Positions 1 through 5,967 of a stretch of DNA of 7,028 nt are shown piece by piece; position 1 is the stretch's first letter, and each line of letters begins with the position of its first letter. The stretch covers positions 1 through 7,028 of the forward strand of contig CALBXV010000609.1 in the NCBI GenBank assembly GCA_937890045.1, in the 5' to 3' direction. The notes below the pieces were generated by a model. It was not told the DNA's origin, did not search any database, and saw only the letters and a list, made by a program, of their open reading frames with translations. Source of the DNA: an uncultured archaeon (GTDB taxonomy: Archaea > Thermoproteota > Nitrososphaeria > Nitrososphaerales > CALBXV01). Both the position numbers and the translations under genes were made by a program.

Positions 1-1038
1 TCTCAGATAATTATATATGAGTATATCCCAATAACGAACAGTGCCAAGAACATCTGTATAGTTTACCTTTGCCTCGTAAGCCATAGTCAGACACAACTCA
101 ATCAATTTCATCTTGTCTTCTAGTTTATCGACAAGTTCAACGTCATTGATATTATATTCAATAAAGGACTGATAATCCTTTGTATACCATTCACGAAAAG
201 TTTCAAATGGATTACCAGACTTTTGTTCACCCAATTCAACCTTTGCAATATAGTCTAGTCGATAGGATTCTCGAGCAGTATATGTAAATTTGCGATATAG
301 ATCAAAATAATCAAGTGCAGCAATTCCCTGTATTTCATACACCTGATGGTGTCTCCCCATCTGATATACTTCACGTTCTCTTACACCGCCCCAAGGAGAA
401 AGTCGTTTTAACTGATTTTCACCAAACAACTTCTTGATTCGATTACACACATATGGAATATCAAAGAACTCAGAGTTCCAGCCAGTAACAATATCTGGAT
501 GATATTTCTCCCAAAAGACAAGAAACTCTTGTAGTAGATGTGCTTCATCCTCACATTTTATGTAAGTTATATCCCCACGATCTGTTTCAAAATCTCCAAT
601 ACCCCAAACTACAATACGTTTGGTTTGATGATTTTTGATTGTAATAGATAAGAGTTCTTCTTCAGCAAGTTTTGGTGAAGGAAATCCATTTTCACATTGA
701 ACCTCAATATCAATCGTTACAATAAGTATCTTTTCCAAATCCCAATCAACCTGACCTTTATGGGTATCAGAGATATAGGTATAGGGATATTGAGTATTCC
801 CATAAACAAGATGCGGTTGATCCTTCATAGATTCAACCCACTCCTTAGCTTCTTTTATAGTGGTAAATGTCAAATCAGTGACATAACCACCAGTAAGATT
901 TTTATATGGAGTTTGTTTTTTTACAGGAGCATAAAGTGTGGGGGAATATGTAATTCGATCTTTGGTTCGTTGACCATTCTTAACTTCACGAACAAGTAGT
1001 TCATTTCCCCATTGAATTACATTAGTATAAAAATTCAT
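1..1038 (-). CDS. 43: Family B DNA polymerase gp43, N-terminal part (cut by left edge)
   Basis: Replicative phage DNA polymerase with 3'-5' proofreading. I translated 346 codons without a stop from the ATG at 1038 to the window edge. The reading covers the N-terminal domain and the exonuclease domain; the polymerase palm, fingers and thumb lie outside the window. Exonuclease motifs are intact: Exo I DIEV at residues 110-113 (D110, E112), Exo II TGWNSEFFDIPY from residue 185 (N188, D193), and Exo III YNINDVELVD from residue 295 (Y295, D299). These align with T4 gp43 motifs DIEV, TGWNIEGFDVPY and YNIIDVESV. The N-terminus (MNFYTNV..., then VDWD at 97-100 shortly before Exo I) resembles marine T4-like polymerases as I remember them. 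No other in-frame start exists upstream, because TGA is reached five codons before the ATG. An AAAGGTGA sequence lies 12 bases before the ATG, a rather long spacing. It is last in the 45-44-62-regA-43 order and follows the RimK-like gene by 24 bases. Confidence 0.95.
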   Translation of the reverse strand, partial: MNFYTNVIQWGNELLVREVKNGQRTKDRITYSPTLYAPVKKQTPYKNLTGGYVTDLTFTTIKEAKEWVESMKDQPHLVYGNTQYPYTYISDTHKGQVDWDLEKILIVTIDIEVQCENGFPSPKLAEEELLSITIKNHQTKRIVVWGIGDFETDRGDITYIKCEDEAHLLQEFLVFWEKYHPDIVTGWNSEFFDIPYVCNRIKKLFGENQLKRLSPWGGVREREVYQMGRHHQVYEIQGIAALDYFDLYRKFTYTARESYRLDYIAKVELGEQKSGNPFETFREWYTKDYQSFIEYNINDVELVDKLEDKMKLIELCLTMAYEAKVNYTDVLGTVRYWDILIYNYLR

Positions 1039-1062
1039 ACAATAACTATATCACCTTTGGAG

Positions 1063-2145
1063 TTAATTGTCAAGTGTCCAGTTGTCACGATTCATATATA
1101 ATTTCAATATTTCTTTTGTGATGCTACGATCCTTACCTACTCCCAAAGCTTTCACAGTTGATGCACGATACTTTGAAAGAACTGCTTCAATACCCATAAG
1201 ACCCGGCGTAGAATTAACTTCGATAAAGTAAGGACTTTCCTTGTCTCTATTTTTTGATGGTATAAAATCAACACCAACAACTTGACCATCAACTACAACT
1301 GCAGCTCGTAGTGATTCCTTGGCTTCAAGGTCTGTTAATTCATGAGGTTGTGGCTTTGATCCCTGAGAAACATTACTTCTAAAATCATCCCCTACTACTG
1401 GCCTCTTAATTGCACCTAAAATTTTACCAGATGCAATTATGACTCGAACATCATAGTCTGTCTTTATATATTCTTGAAGAAGAATATCAACAAACTCATC
1501 TTCTCTGTATAACAACTGTATAATACTGTTAAGTGATTTTAAACTCTCAACCCAAATAACACCAACACCTCTAGAACCAACAGCCGTCTTGAGAATCATT
1601 GGAAACTTATCACCAAGTCTTTCTGCTGCTTCCTCAGCACCTTCTGAGTGACGAACTAAAACTGTATTTGGTGTACGAATATCATTCTGTTGAAAAACGA
1701 TTTGGTTATACCATTTGTCATTACAAATGTCATTACAACGAACAGAATTGATAACAGTGTAACCTTGTTTCTCCAAGTTTATGCAAGCGACCCGCCAAGA
1801 CAAATTGCCGGTCTTAACTGTAGAACCAAGACCTCTGGCCATGACCAATGTATTATTAGGATTTATCTTAAAAGGTTTATCATACTCTACACCATCTTTC
1901 ATGCCAGGCAATTCTGCCTGTCCTTTATCATTTACAGGAAAAGAATATACTAATTGATCCTTACCCTTATCTTCCATATACATTCCAGAAAATTCTGCAA
2001 GATATACATCAATACCCATCTCAGAAGCATTTTTCCGAACTAGTGGTCCAGTTTCATTAGGGTCTAAAGGATCATCATGTGATAGAATCAATAACTTATA
2101 TGGCTCATCCTTTTCTTCTGTGATAAACTCTGAGAACTTTTCCAT
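1063..2145 (-). CDS. RimK-like ATP-grasp ligase with a capsid-targeting-like N-terminus
   Basis: 360-residue protein of the RimK / glutathione-synthetase type ATP-grasp superfamily, which uses ATP to ligate an amino acid (glutamate in E. coli RimK, onto ribosomal protein S6) to a carboxylate. A pre-ATP-grasp domain covers roughly residues 16-140. The ATP-grasp fold follows, with K186 and a glycine-rich loop GSRGVG (190-195), QEYI (224-227), DVR (232-234), R248, DDFRSNVSQGS (253-263), D293 and the metal-binding EVN (309-311) followed by STPGL and GIE. The DFRSN, EVN-SPGL and GIE signatures match E. coli RimK specifically. The first residues, MEKFSEFITE, resemble the T4 internal-protein leader MKTYQEFIAE and its gp21 cleavage site. 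The gene starts in a TAATG overlap with the regA stop and precedes gp43; T4 has no gene here. The substrate is unknown: S6, another host protein or a virion protein are all possible. Family assignment is firm; function as an S6 ligase is only inference. Confidence 0.9.
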   Translation of the reverse strand: MEKFSEFITEEKDEPYKLLILSHDDPLDPNETGPLVRKNASEMGIDVYLAEFSGMYMEDKGKDQLVYSFPVNDKGQAELPGMKDGVEYDKPFKINPNNTLVMARGLGSTVKTGNLSWRVACINLEKQGYTVINSVRCNDICNDKWYNQIVFQQNDIRTPNTVLVRHSEGAEEAAERLGDKFPMILKTAVGSRGVGVIWVESLKSLNSIIQLLYREDEFVDILLQEYIKTDYDVRVIIASGKILGAIKRPVVGDDFRSNVSQGSKPQPHELTDLEAKESLRAAVVVDGQVVGVDFIPSKNRDKESPYFIEVNSTPGLMGIEAVLSKYRASTVKALGVGKDRSITKEILKLYMNRDNWTLDN

Positions 2146-2519
2146 TAGGCCTCTTTCTTCTTGCCTATGTTATATTTGGTTTCTAATGTCCACTCATTTT
2201 TTTCACTAAACGAAAGCACCTTAATTTGACTTAGGGGAGCAACTTCATCCACTTCTCCAATAATAGTAACCAAGTCCCAATCCTTTAAGAGATTTGCAAT
2301 CGTATTACGCCTTGCTATATCATTTTTAGATAGGTTGGTTTTCTTTCCATCAAGAGCAAACAACTCTTTAAAATGCACAATGTAATACCGTCCTTGTTTA
2401 TGTAATATATGACAGGACTGATATAGTTTTCTTTCTTTTCGGGAAGCTACACCGATACGAGATAGAGTCTCTCGTACCTTTAAAAAATCATCGGGCTCTT
2501 TCAGCCCTACCTCTAGCAT
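2145..2519 (-). CDS. regA: RegA translational repressor
   Basis: RNA-binding translational repressor that in T4 competes with ribosomes at start regions of early mRNAs, including replication genes and its own. From the ATG at 2519 it is 124 residues, close to T4 RegA (122). The T4 family pattern is clear: LKEPDDFLKVRETL (6-19), LYQSCHIL (32-39), YYIVHFKELFALDGK (45-59), a RRN..A.LL..W segment (70-81), and EW...KYNIG near the end. I chose 2519 because MLEVGLKEPDDFLKV lines up with the T4 start MIEITLKKPEDFLKV, and AGGAG lies 3 bases upstream. That spacing is short. In-frame alternatives are ATG at 2549, preceded by AAAGGTGG, and GTG at 2558; they would add 10 or 13 residues that mostly overlap the end of gp62. 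The stop at 2145 overlaps the start of the RimK-like gene (TAATG). Confidence 0.93.
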   Translation of the reverse strand: MLEVGLKEPDDFLKVRETLSRIGVASRKERKLYQSCHILHKQGRYYIVHFKELFALDGKKTNLSKNDIARRNTIANLLKDWDLVTIIGEVDEVAPLSQIKVLSFSEKNEWTLETKYNIGKKKEA

Positions 2520-2535
2520 CTGCTCCTGTGTCCAA

Positions 2536-2931
2536 TTAATTTCTTCCATCTCTTCCACCTTTATTTAATCTTATTTTTATGGCAGAAATTTGTTCATCAT
2601 TTAGTATATCAAGAGCGGCCTTTGCCTTTTCGTTATTGTATCCATAATACTCTTTAACATACTTTAGATTTTCTAATTTCTTCGCCTTCAGCCAAGGAGT
2701 GTATCTTTTTCTTGGTCGTAAACTATTTATTAAAAAATCGAACTGGAGTTTCTTATCTAAATGATGTAGTTGATTGATTTCATTCACCAACATAATGGTG
2801 TCGGGGAATGGAGAAATACATTTGTTGATTATGAATGGGTAATATTTCTTTTCCCAATCTTCGTCTTCAGTGTCTAAAAGAGGTTCTTTGGTTTGATTTA
2901 TAGCATTAAGATAATCCCGTAGGGCATACAT
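2536..2931 (-). CDS. 62: Clamp-loader small subunit gp62 (short marine form)
   Basis: Small subunit of the gp44/gp62 clamp loader, which opens and loads the gp45 sliding clamp on DNA. From the ATG at 2931 it has 131 residues, clearly shorter than T4 gp62 (187) but in line with the short versions of marine T4-like phages as I remember them. Visible features are YLNAINQTKEPL near the N-terminus, an acidic stretch at 19-25, FPDTIMLVNEIN (42-53), FDFL followed by the basic RPRKR (72-76), and a tail ending KGGRDGRN. Identification relies on these motifs together with the position between gp44 and regA. I chose 2931 because the ATG forms a TAATG overlap with the stop of the preceding oxygenase; an in-frame GTG at 2946 would add five residues. 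No Shine-Dalgarno is visible, so translation probably depends on ribosomes finishing the oxygenase gene. The end overlaps the longer possible regA starts. Confidence 0.85.
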   Translation of the reverse strand: MYALRDYLNAINQTKEPLLDTEDEDWEKKYYPFIINKCISPFPDTIMLVNEINQLHHLDKKLQFDFLINSLRPRKRYTPWLKAKKLENLKYVKEYYGYNNEKAKAALDILNDEQISAIKIRLNKGGRDGRN

Positions 2932-3491
2932 TATGACACAATACACTTAAAAACAATAATAACCCTTAACTCATAACAATGTCGAGAAACTGGCGCTGCA
3001 CCATGTGGATGTGCCCCACCATGAAAAGCAACCATTCGATTTCCTTTATATTTGGTTTGGCCTTCTATCTCCAAAGTATCCTTATTGTAAATAATTGTAC
3101 CGCCGCCCCACTCTGCTTTCCAATCAAGTTTTGGATAGAAAACGAAAGTATACCTTTGGTCTAGTGGAATAGGTGAATCTGAATCATCAAAATGAAGATG
3201 AGGTTCTATTCCAAAAGTGTGAGCGTTACAATAAATTCTTTCATACCCAGTGATACCATACAAAGATTCAAAATCCAATTTGTTCTTCGCATGTTCAAAA
3301 ATATTATCAGCCCAATCATATCCTCCACCAACACATTCTTCCCTATTGTGCCCCAAAACAACATGCCAATGTAAATTTGGTTTATTTGTTGCTGATTTGT
3401 AATCATATTCCCATTTTAATTTTCTAACTTCATTATCAACTAGTATAGCATTATGTTCTTCTAAAACATTATCGTAAATATCAATTTTCAT
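2931..3491 (-). CDS. 2-oxoglutarate/Fe(II)-dependent oxygenase, inserted between gp44 and gp62
   Basis: 186-residue protein with the double-stranded beta-helix signature of 2OG-Fe(II) oxygenases, prolyl-hydroxylase-like. The iron site is H100-F-D102 within EPHLHFDD. A GGGTIIY strand (129-135) follows, and the distal histidine is H163 or H161 in the HPHGAAPV segment. R176 in the RVIIVFK strand is the likely 2-oxoglutarate ligand. YCNAHTFG (87-94) and YTFVFYP (114-120) are typical core strands. All catalytic residues appear present, so it is probably active; whether it hydroxylates protein, nucleic acid or a small molecule cannot be told. In T4, genes 44 and 62 are adjacent, so this gene interrupts the clamp-loader pair. 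Its start region holds AATGAGGAAA 10 to 11 bases before the ATG, which supplies the ribosome binding site and resembles the T4 gene 44 RegA site. Its stop overlaps the gp62 start. Confidence 0.87.
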   Translation of the reverse strand: MKIDIYDNVLEEHNAILVDNEVRKLKWEYDYKSATNKPNLHWHVVLGHNREECVGGGYDWADNIFEHAKNKLDFESLYGITGYERIYCNAHTFGIEPHLHFDDSDSPIPLDQRYTFVFYPKLDWKAEWGGGTIIYNKDTLEIEGQTKYKGNRMVAFHGGAHPHGAAPVSRHCYELRVIIVFKCIVS

Positions 3492-3499
3492 TTAAATTT
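3486..3499. repeat. 14-base direct repeat, copy at the oxygenase start
   Basis: TTTCATTTAAATTT on the plus strand. It is an exact copy of 3508-3521, with eight bases between the two copies. On the coding strand this copy contains the ATG of the inserted 2OG oxygenase. Low complexity is a caveat, but the 14 bases are identical. Confidence 0.85.
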
Positions 3500-3511
3500 T
3501 TTCCTCATTTC
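3489..3511 (-). promoter_or_regulatory. Possible RegA operator at the oxygenase start site
   Basis: The minus strand reads AATGAGGAAA (3509-3500) followed by an A/T-only stretch up to the ATG at 3491. As I remember it, the T4 gene 44 RegA recognition element is AAUGAGGAAAUUAUG, so ten bases in a row agree and the position over the ribosome binding site is the same. RegA is encoded two genes downstream on the same message. The match is from memory and the region is AT-rich, so this is a candidate only. Confidence 0.4.
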
Positions 3512-3521
3512 ATTTAAATTT
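3508..3521. repeat. 14-base direct repeat, copy at the gp44 stop
   Basis: Identical to 3486-3499. On the coding strand this copy encodes the last gp44 residues (KFK) and its TGA stop. The pair brackets the ribosome binding site of the oxygenase gene and may mark the left junction of that gene's insertion. Confidence 0.85.
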
Positions 3522-4448
3522 AGTTCTTGCCATAATTTCTGTAAAACACGCCATCAAATTGATTTCCTGATCTGCAACAAAAGCTGACTTATACTGATAC
3601 TCACCAAGGATAACAACCACATGAGGAATACTACTACCATCCACAAACTCATAAAGGCTATCATAAATACGGCGAAACAAACGAACAGAATCATTGTCCA
3701 AATTATCAACAACCCATTTGCGAACATTTGTAAATTCCTTATTTTTCATGGAGTGCATCAACTCTTTGATATTTACTTCAGCAATATCTACAAGTATACC
3801 AGCATCAATCGTACCCGATATAGAATACCTTTGAAGCTCATTTAGCACTCGCCTCCAATCTGGAAAGTATTTATTGATTACTTCTGCAACAACTCTTTTA
3901 TCATATTTAATATTCTGGTCTTCCAAAATATTAATTACTTTACCAAAGAATTCCGCTGCAAGTTTTTGTCTTTCAGAATTTGGAATAGCAAAATCTACAA
4001 CACTACAACGAGAATGTAGTGGCGGTATCAAACGATTTTTATAATTGCAAGTAAAAACAAATCCACAGTTCTTATGAAACTCTTCCATAAACCCACGCAA
4101 GGCTGGTTGAGTTGACTGTGGATTTAGATAATCTGCTTCATCAAGTATAATATACTTACGACCACCATGAAGTGATACAGTAGATGCAAAGTTTTTAATC
4201 TTGGTTCGTAGAACATCAATTCCTGACTCTTCAGAACCATTAATCATTATATGAGTTGAACCCAACTCATATAACATAGCTTTTGCAGCTGTAGTTTTGC
4301 CTACACCAGATTTGCCTGATAGAATTAAATTAGGTATATTACCTTCATTAACAAAATCAGTTAGTGTATTTTTTAAACCTACAGGAAGAACGCATGATTC
4401 TATATCTTTGGGACGATATTGCTCCACCCACAAAAACGTGTCTGACAT
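3510..4448 (-). CDS. 44: Clamp-loader ATPase subunit gp44
   Basis: AAA+ ATPase of the phage clamp loader; with gp62 it uses ATP to place the gp45 ring on primer-template DNA. The length of 312 residues fits T4 gp44 (319). Motifs in order: EQYRP at 9-13, Walker A GKSGVGKT (45-52), Walker B IILDEAD (100-106), sensor 1 around FTCNY (132-136), the arginine-finger SRC (146-148), and a sensor 2 region FPDWRRVLNEL (195-205). DAGIL at 215-219 also matches T4 gp44. The start has a strong AGGGG ribosome binding site overlapping the gp45 TAG stop nine bases upstream. The gene ends in TGA inside the first copy of a 14-base direct repeat, immediately before the inserted oxygenase. No catalytic residue is missing. 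Confidence 0.96.
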   Translation of the reverse strand: MSDTFLWVEQYRPKDIESCVLPVGLKNTLTDFVNEGNIPNLILSGKSGVGKTTAAKAMLYELGSTHIMINGSEESGIDVLRTKIKNFASTVSLHGGRKYIILDEADYLNPQSTQPALRGFMEEFHKNCGFVFTCNYKNRLIPPLHSRCSVVDFAIPNSERQKLAAEFFGKVINILEDQNIKYDKRVVAEVINKYFPDWRRVLNELQRYSISGTIDAGILVDIAEVNIKELMHSMKNKEFTNVRKWVVDNLDNDSVRLFRRIYDSLYEFVDGSSIPHVVVILGEYQYKSAFVADQEINLMACFTEIMARTKFK

Positions 4449-4457
4449 GAAATTCCC

Positions 4458-5147
4458 CTAAGCATCATATTTGGATTCTGGTTCCAAAGCAATCCAATAA
4501 CCAATATCAACATTTGAATTAACAAAATGACTAATATTTTTAGACGAAACTGCCACATTATATGTACCAGCTAAAAGTTTTAGATTTTCAACTTTAAACC
4601 AGAATTTATATGGCAAATCTTTACCATCTTCATTATTAACATCAACACCAACTGCATAATCATTTGCAGTCGAGTTCTTCTTATCAGTCACCTTCAAAAC
4701 TGCTTTACCAGCAGACATTGCTTGCAATACCATATCTGGAACACCAATAACAGCAGCAGCCTTTTGAACATCCGACAACATATTATTACCTAAAGAAAAT
4801 GAGATTTCACACTCTGGCATTGTAATTTCTTTAGTTGTTGTAGTTACAACTGATGGATCAGAATACCAATATTTAAGAGATTTAGCCGCTGAACCATTCT
4901 CTGTTATCACAACGAAATCATCATGAAAATCTAAATCTGGTTTTTCAAAAAGAGATAACGCAGCAAGAAATTCATTCAAATCATATATTGCAAAATCCTT
5001 TGGAAAAGTTTCCTTTACCGTAGCTTTTGCAATTATGTTCTTCTGTGCTGAAATAGTAGAAATATTGTCACCACTTTTTATCACAAGGTTCTGATTGATT
5101 GTTGCAAAATTTTTCAATACAGAAACCGTTTCATTACTAAGATTCAT
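4458..5147 (-). CDS. 45: Sliding clamp gp45
   Basis: DNA polymerase processivity factor, the PCNA-like trimeric ring that tethers gp43; in T4 it also acts as the mobile enhancer of late transcription. The 229 residues match T4 gp45 in length (228). The N-terminus, with VLKNFATIN at 10-18 followed by KSG, corresponds to T4 LLKNFATIN and KSG. AIYDLNEFLAALSLF (53-67) corresponds to T4 AIYDLNGFLGILSL, and a YWYSDPS.V segment corresponds to the T4 ADPSTVV region. The C-terminus has the IALEPES strand seen as VALEADS in T4. The start is preceded by a perfect TAAGGAG ribosome binding site ten bases upstream, overlapping the stop of the membrane-protein gene, which suggests high expression as expected for a stoichiometric clamp. 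The gp44 start follows nine bases after its stop. Confidence 0.95.
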   Translation of the reverse strand: MNLSNETVSVLKNFATINQNLVIKSGDNISTISAQKNIIAKATVKETFPKDFAIYDLNEFLAALSLFEKPDLDFHDDFVVITENGSAAKSLKYWYSDPSVVTTTTKEITMPECEISFSLGNNMLSDVQKAAAVIGVPDMVLQAMSAGKAVLKVTDKKNSTANDYAVGVDVNNEDGKDLPYKFWFKVENLKLLAGTYNVAVSSKNISHFVNSNVDIGYWIALEPESKYDA

Positions 5148-5157
5148 TATTTAACTT

Positions 5158-5164
5158 CTCCTTA
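5158..5164 (-). promoter_or_regulatory. Strong ribosome binding site of gp45
   Basis: On the minus strand this reads TAAGGAG, a full match to the Shine-Dalgarno core, ten bases before the gp45 ATG at 5147. Its TAA is also the stop codon of the upstream membrane-protein gene. It is one of the best ribosome binding sites in the window, in contrast to the SD-less TAATG start of gp62. Confidence 0.75.
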
Positions 5165-5386
5165 CTTAGAATTGCGCCCATCTTGTGGGCCCATTTGCCG
5201 AAGCGATATATTACTCATAGAGATGTTCCATATAAACATTCCACAAAATATTAATCCAAATGCCATAAATGCATAAGAAACCGTTCCAAATATAAATTCT
5301 GATGCAAACACCACACCCATAATCACACCTACAAACACAAGTAGTTTAAAAGTGTTTTTAAGTAGTTCTTTATGTAAATCAGTCAT
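5162..5386 (-). CDS. Small protein with two predicted membrane helices
   Basis: A 74-residue protein I do not recognise. It has a short polar N-terminus with lysines (MTDLHKELLKNTFK), two hydrophobic segments at roughly residues 13-34 and 36-57 separated by a tight turn, and a polar tail ending MGPQDGRNSK. This is a hairpin inner-membrane topology; the basic residues at both ends suggest both termini are cytoplasmic. There is no signal-peptide cleavage motif and no holin-specific sequence that I can point to. The ATG overlaps the stop of the Sel1-repeat gene (TAATG), so the two are probably translated together. It lies directly upstream of gp45. A holin, a membrane anchor for replication and an immunity or host-takeover protein are all possible; none is supported. 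Confidence 0.75.
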   Translation of the reverse strand: MTDLHKELLKNTFKLLVFVGVIMGVVFASEFIFGTVSYAFMAFGLIFCGMFIWNISMSNISLRQMGPQDGRNSK

Positions 5387-5967
5387 TATTTACCCACCCA
5401 TTCTGAGGTTGAGGGGTGGAACCGCCACTGCCTCATTTTTTCATATAAATTCTTACCCTCTTCTGCCGCAAGTTTAGAACCTTGTTTTGCAGCACTATGA
5501 AACCATTTCAATGCCGTTTTATAATCTACAGATACATCTGGAATTGATTCTCCATCAGGATCAAGACCTGTCTCATATATTGTAGCAAGATTTTGTTGAG
5601 CACTGACATTACCATTTTCAGCAGCAAGAGTCATATAATGAAATGCTTTCCTAGTATCTTTTCTCGTTTCAATAATACTGCCGTCATCTGTTTGTTTTCT
5701 ACCAAACAAATAAAAATTAGCTAATTGCATTTGAGCTTTGGCAACAACTTCATGATCTGGTTTTTCGGGTAAAGCCATAAGGTTATCTTTATGGCGTTCT
5801 TTAACATCTGCAATAGAAGAAAGTATTCTAATAAACTCTTTTACATTTCCTCTGTTAGCTTGGGCAACACCTTCATTATATATCTTTGTATACCTTCTTC
5901 CGACAGCATATATATTTTCCCAATCTTCTGTGGTTTCCCAATCATTAATATTACTAGGCATTCTCAT
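5386..5967 (-). CDS. Sel1-like (TPR-type) repeat protein
   Basis: A 193-residue protein whose second half contains Sel1-like helical repeats, which act as protein-binding scaffolds. Repeat one (about residues 76-120) reads AQMQLANFYLFG...DTRKAFHYMTLAAENGN. Repeat two (about 122-165) reads AQQNLATIYETG...DYKTALKWFHSAAKQGS, with a partial third starting AAEEGKNLYEKM. The linker in each repeat is longer and more acidic than the usual Sel1 loop. The N-terminal 75 residues (NDWETTEDWENIY..., then a charged helical stretch) match nothing I know. There is no signal peptide, so a cytoplasmic role is likely. I chose the ATG at 5967 because GGAGA lies about nine bases upstream; an ATG at 5961 is close behind. 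The upstream ATG at 6012 would add a hydrophobic stretch from inside the preceding gene and has no better signal. Its stop overlaps the next start. Confidence 0.8.
   Translation of the reverse strand: MRMPSNINDWETTEDWENIYAVGRRYTKIYNEGVAQANRGNVKEFIRILSSIADVKERHKDNLMALPEKPDHEVVAKAQMQLANFYLFGRKQTDDGSIIETRKDTRKAFHYMTLAAENGNVSAQQNLATIYETGLDPDGESIPDVSVDYKTALKWFHSAAKQGSKLAAEEGKNLYEKMRQWRFHPSTSEWVGK

Noticed and set aside
697..999. Plus-strand open frame of 100 codons
   Set aside because: It is antisense to the gp43 exonuclease domain, whose motifs are unmistakable, and its translation resembles no known protein.
1690..1953. Plus-strand open frame of 87 codons
   Set aside because: It is antisense to the RimK-like gene with no ribosome binding site or recognisable motif.
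2724..2731. AATAAATA on the minus strand, similar to a T4 late promoter core (TATAAATA)
   Set aside because: It is inside gp62, differs from the consensus, and such strings are expected by chance in AT-rich DNA; the same string recurs inside gp44 at 3868-3875.
3206..3406. Minus-strand open frame of 66 codons within the first oxygenase
   Set aside because: It is an alternative frame of a gene with a full catalytic motif set; nothing supports it as a real overlapping gene.
5411..5441. Hairpin-like GAGG..GTGG / CCAC..CCTC followed by six T on the plus strand, like an intrinsic terminator
   Set aside because: It points against the transcription direction of every gene here, the stem is interrupted by an internal loop, and it lies within the Sel1-protein coding sequence.
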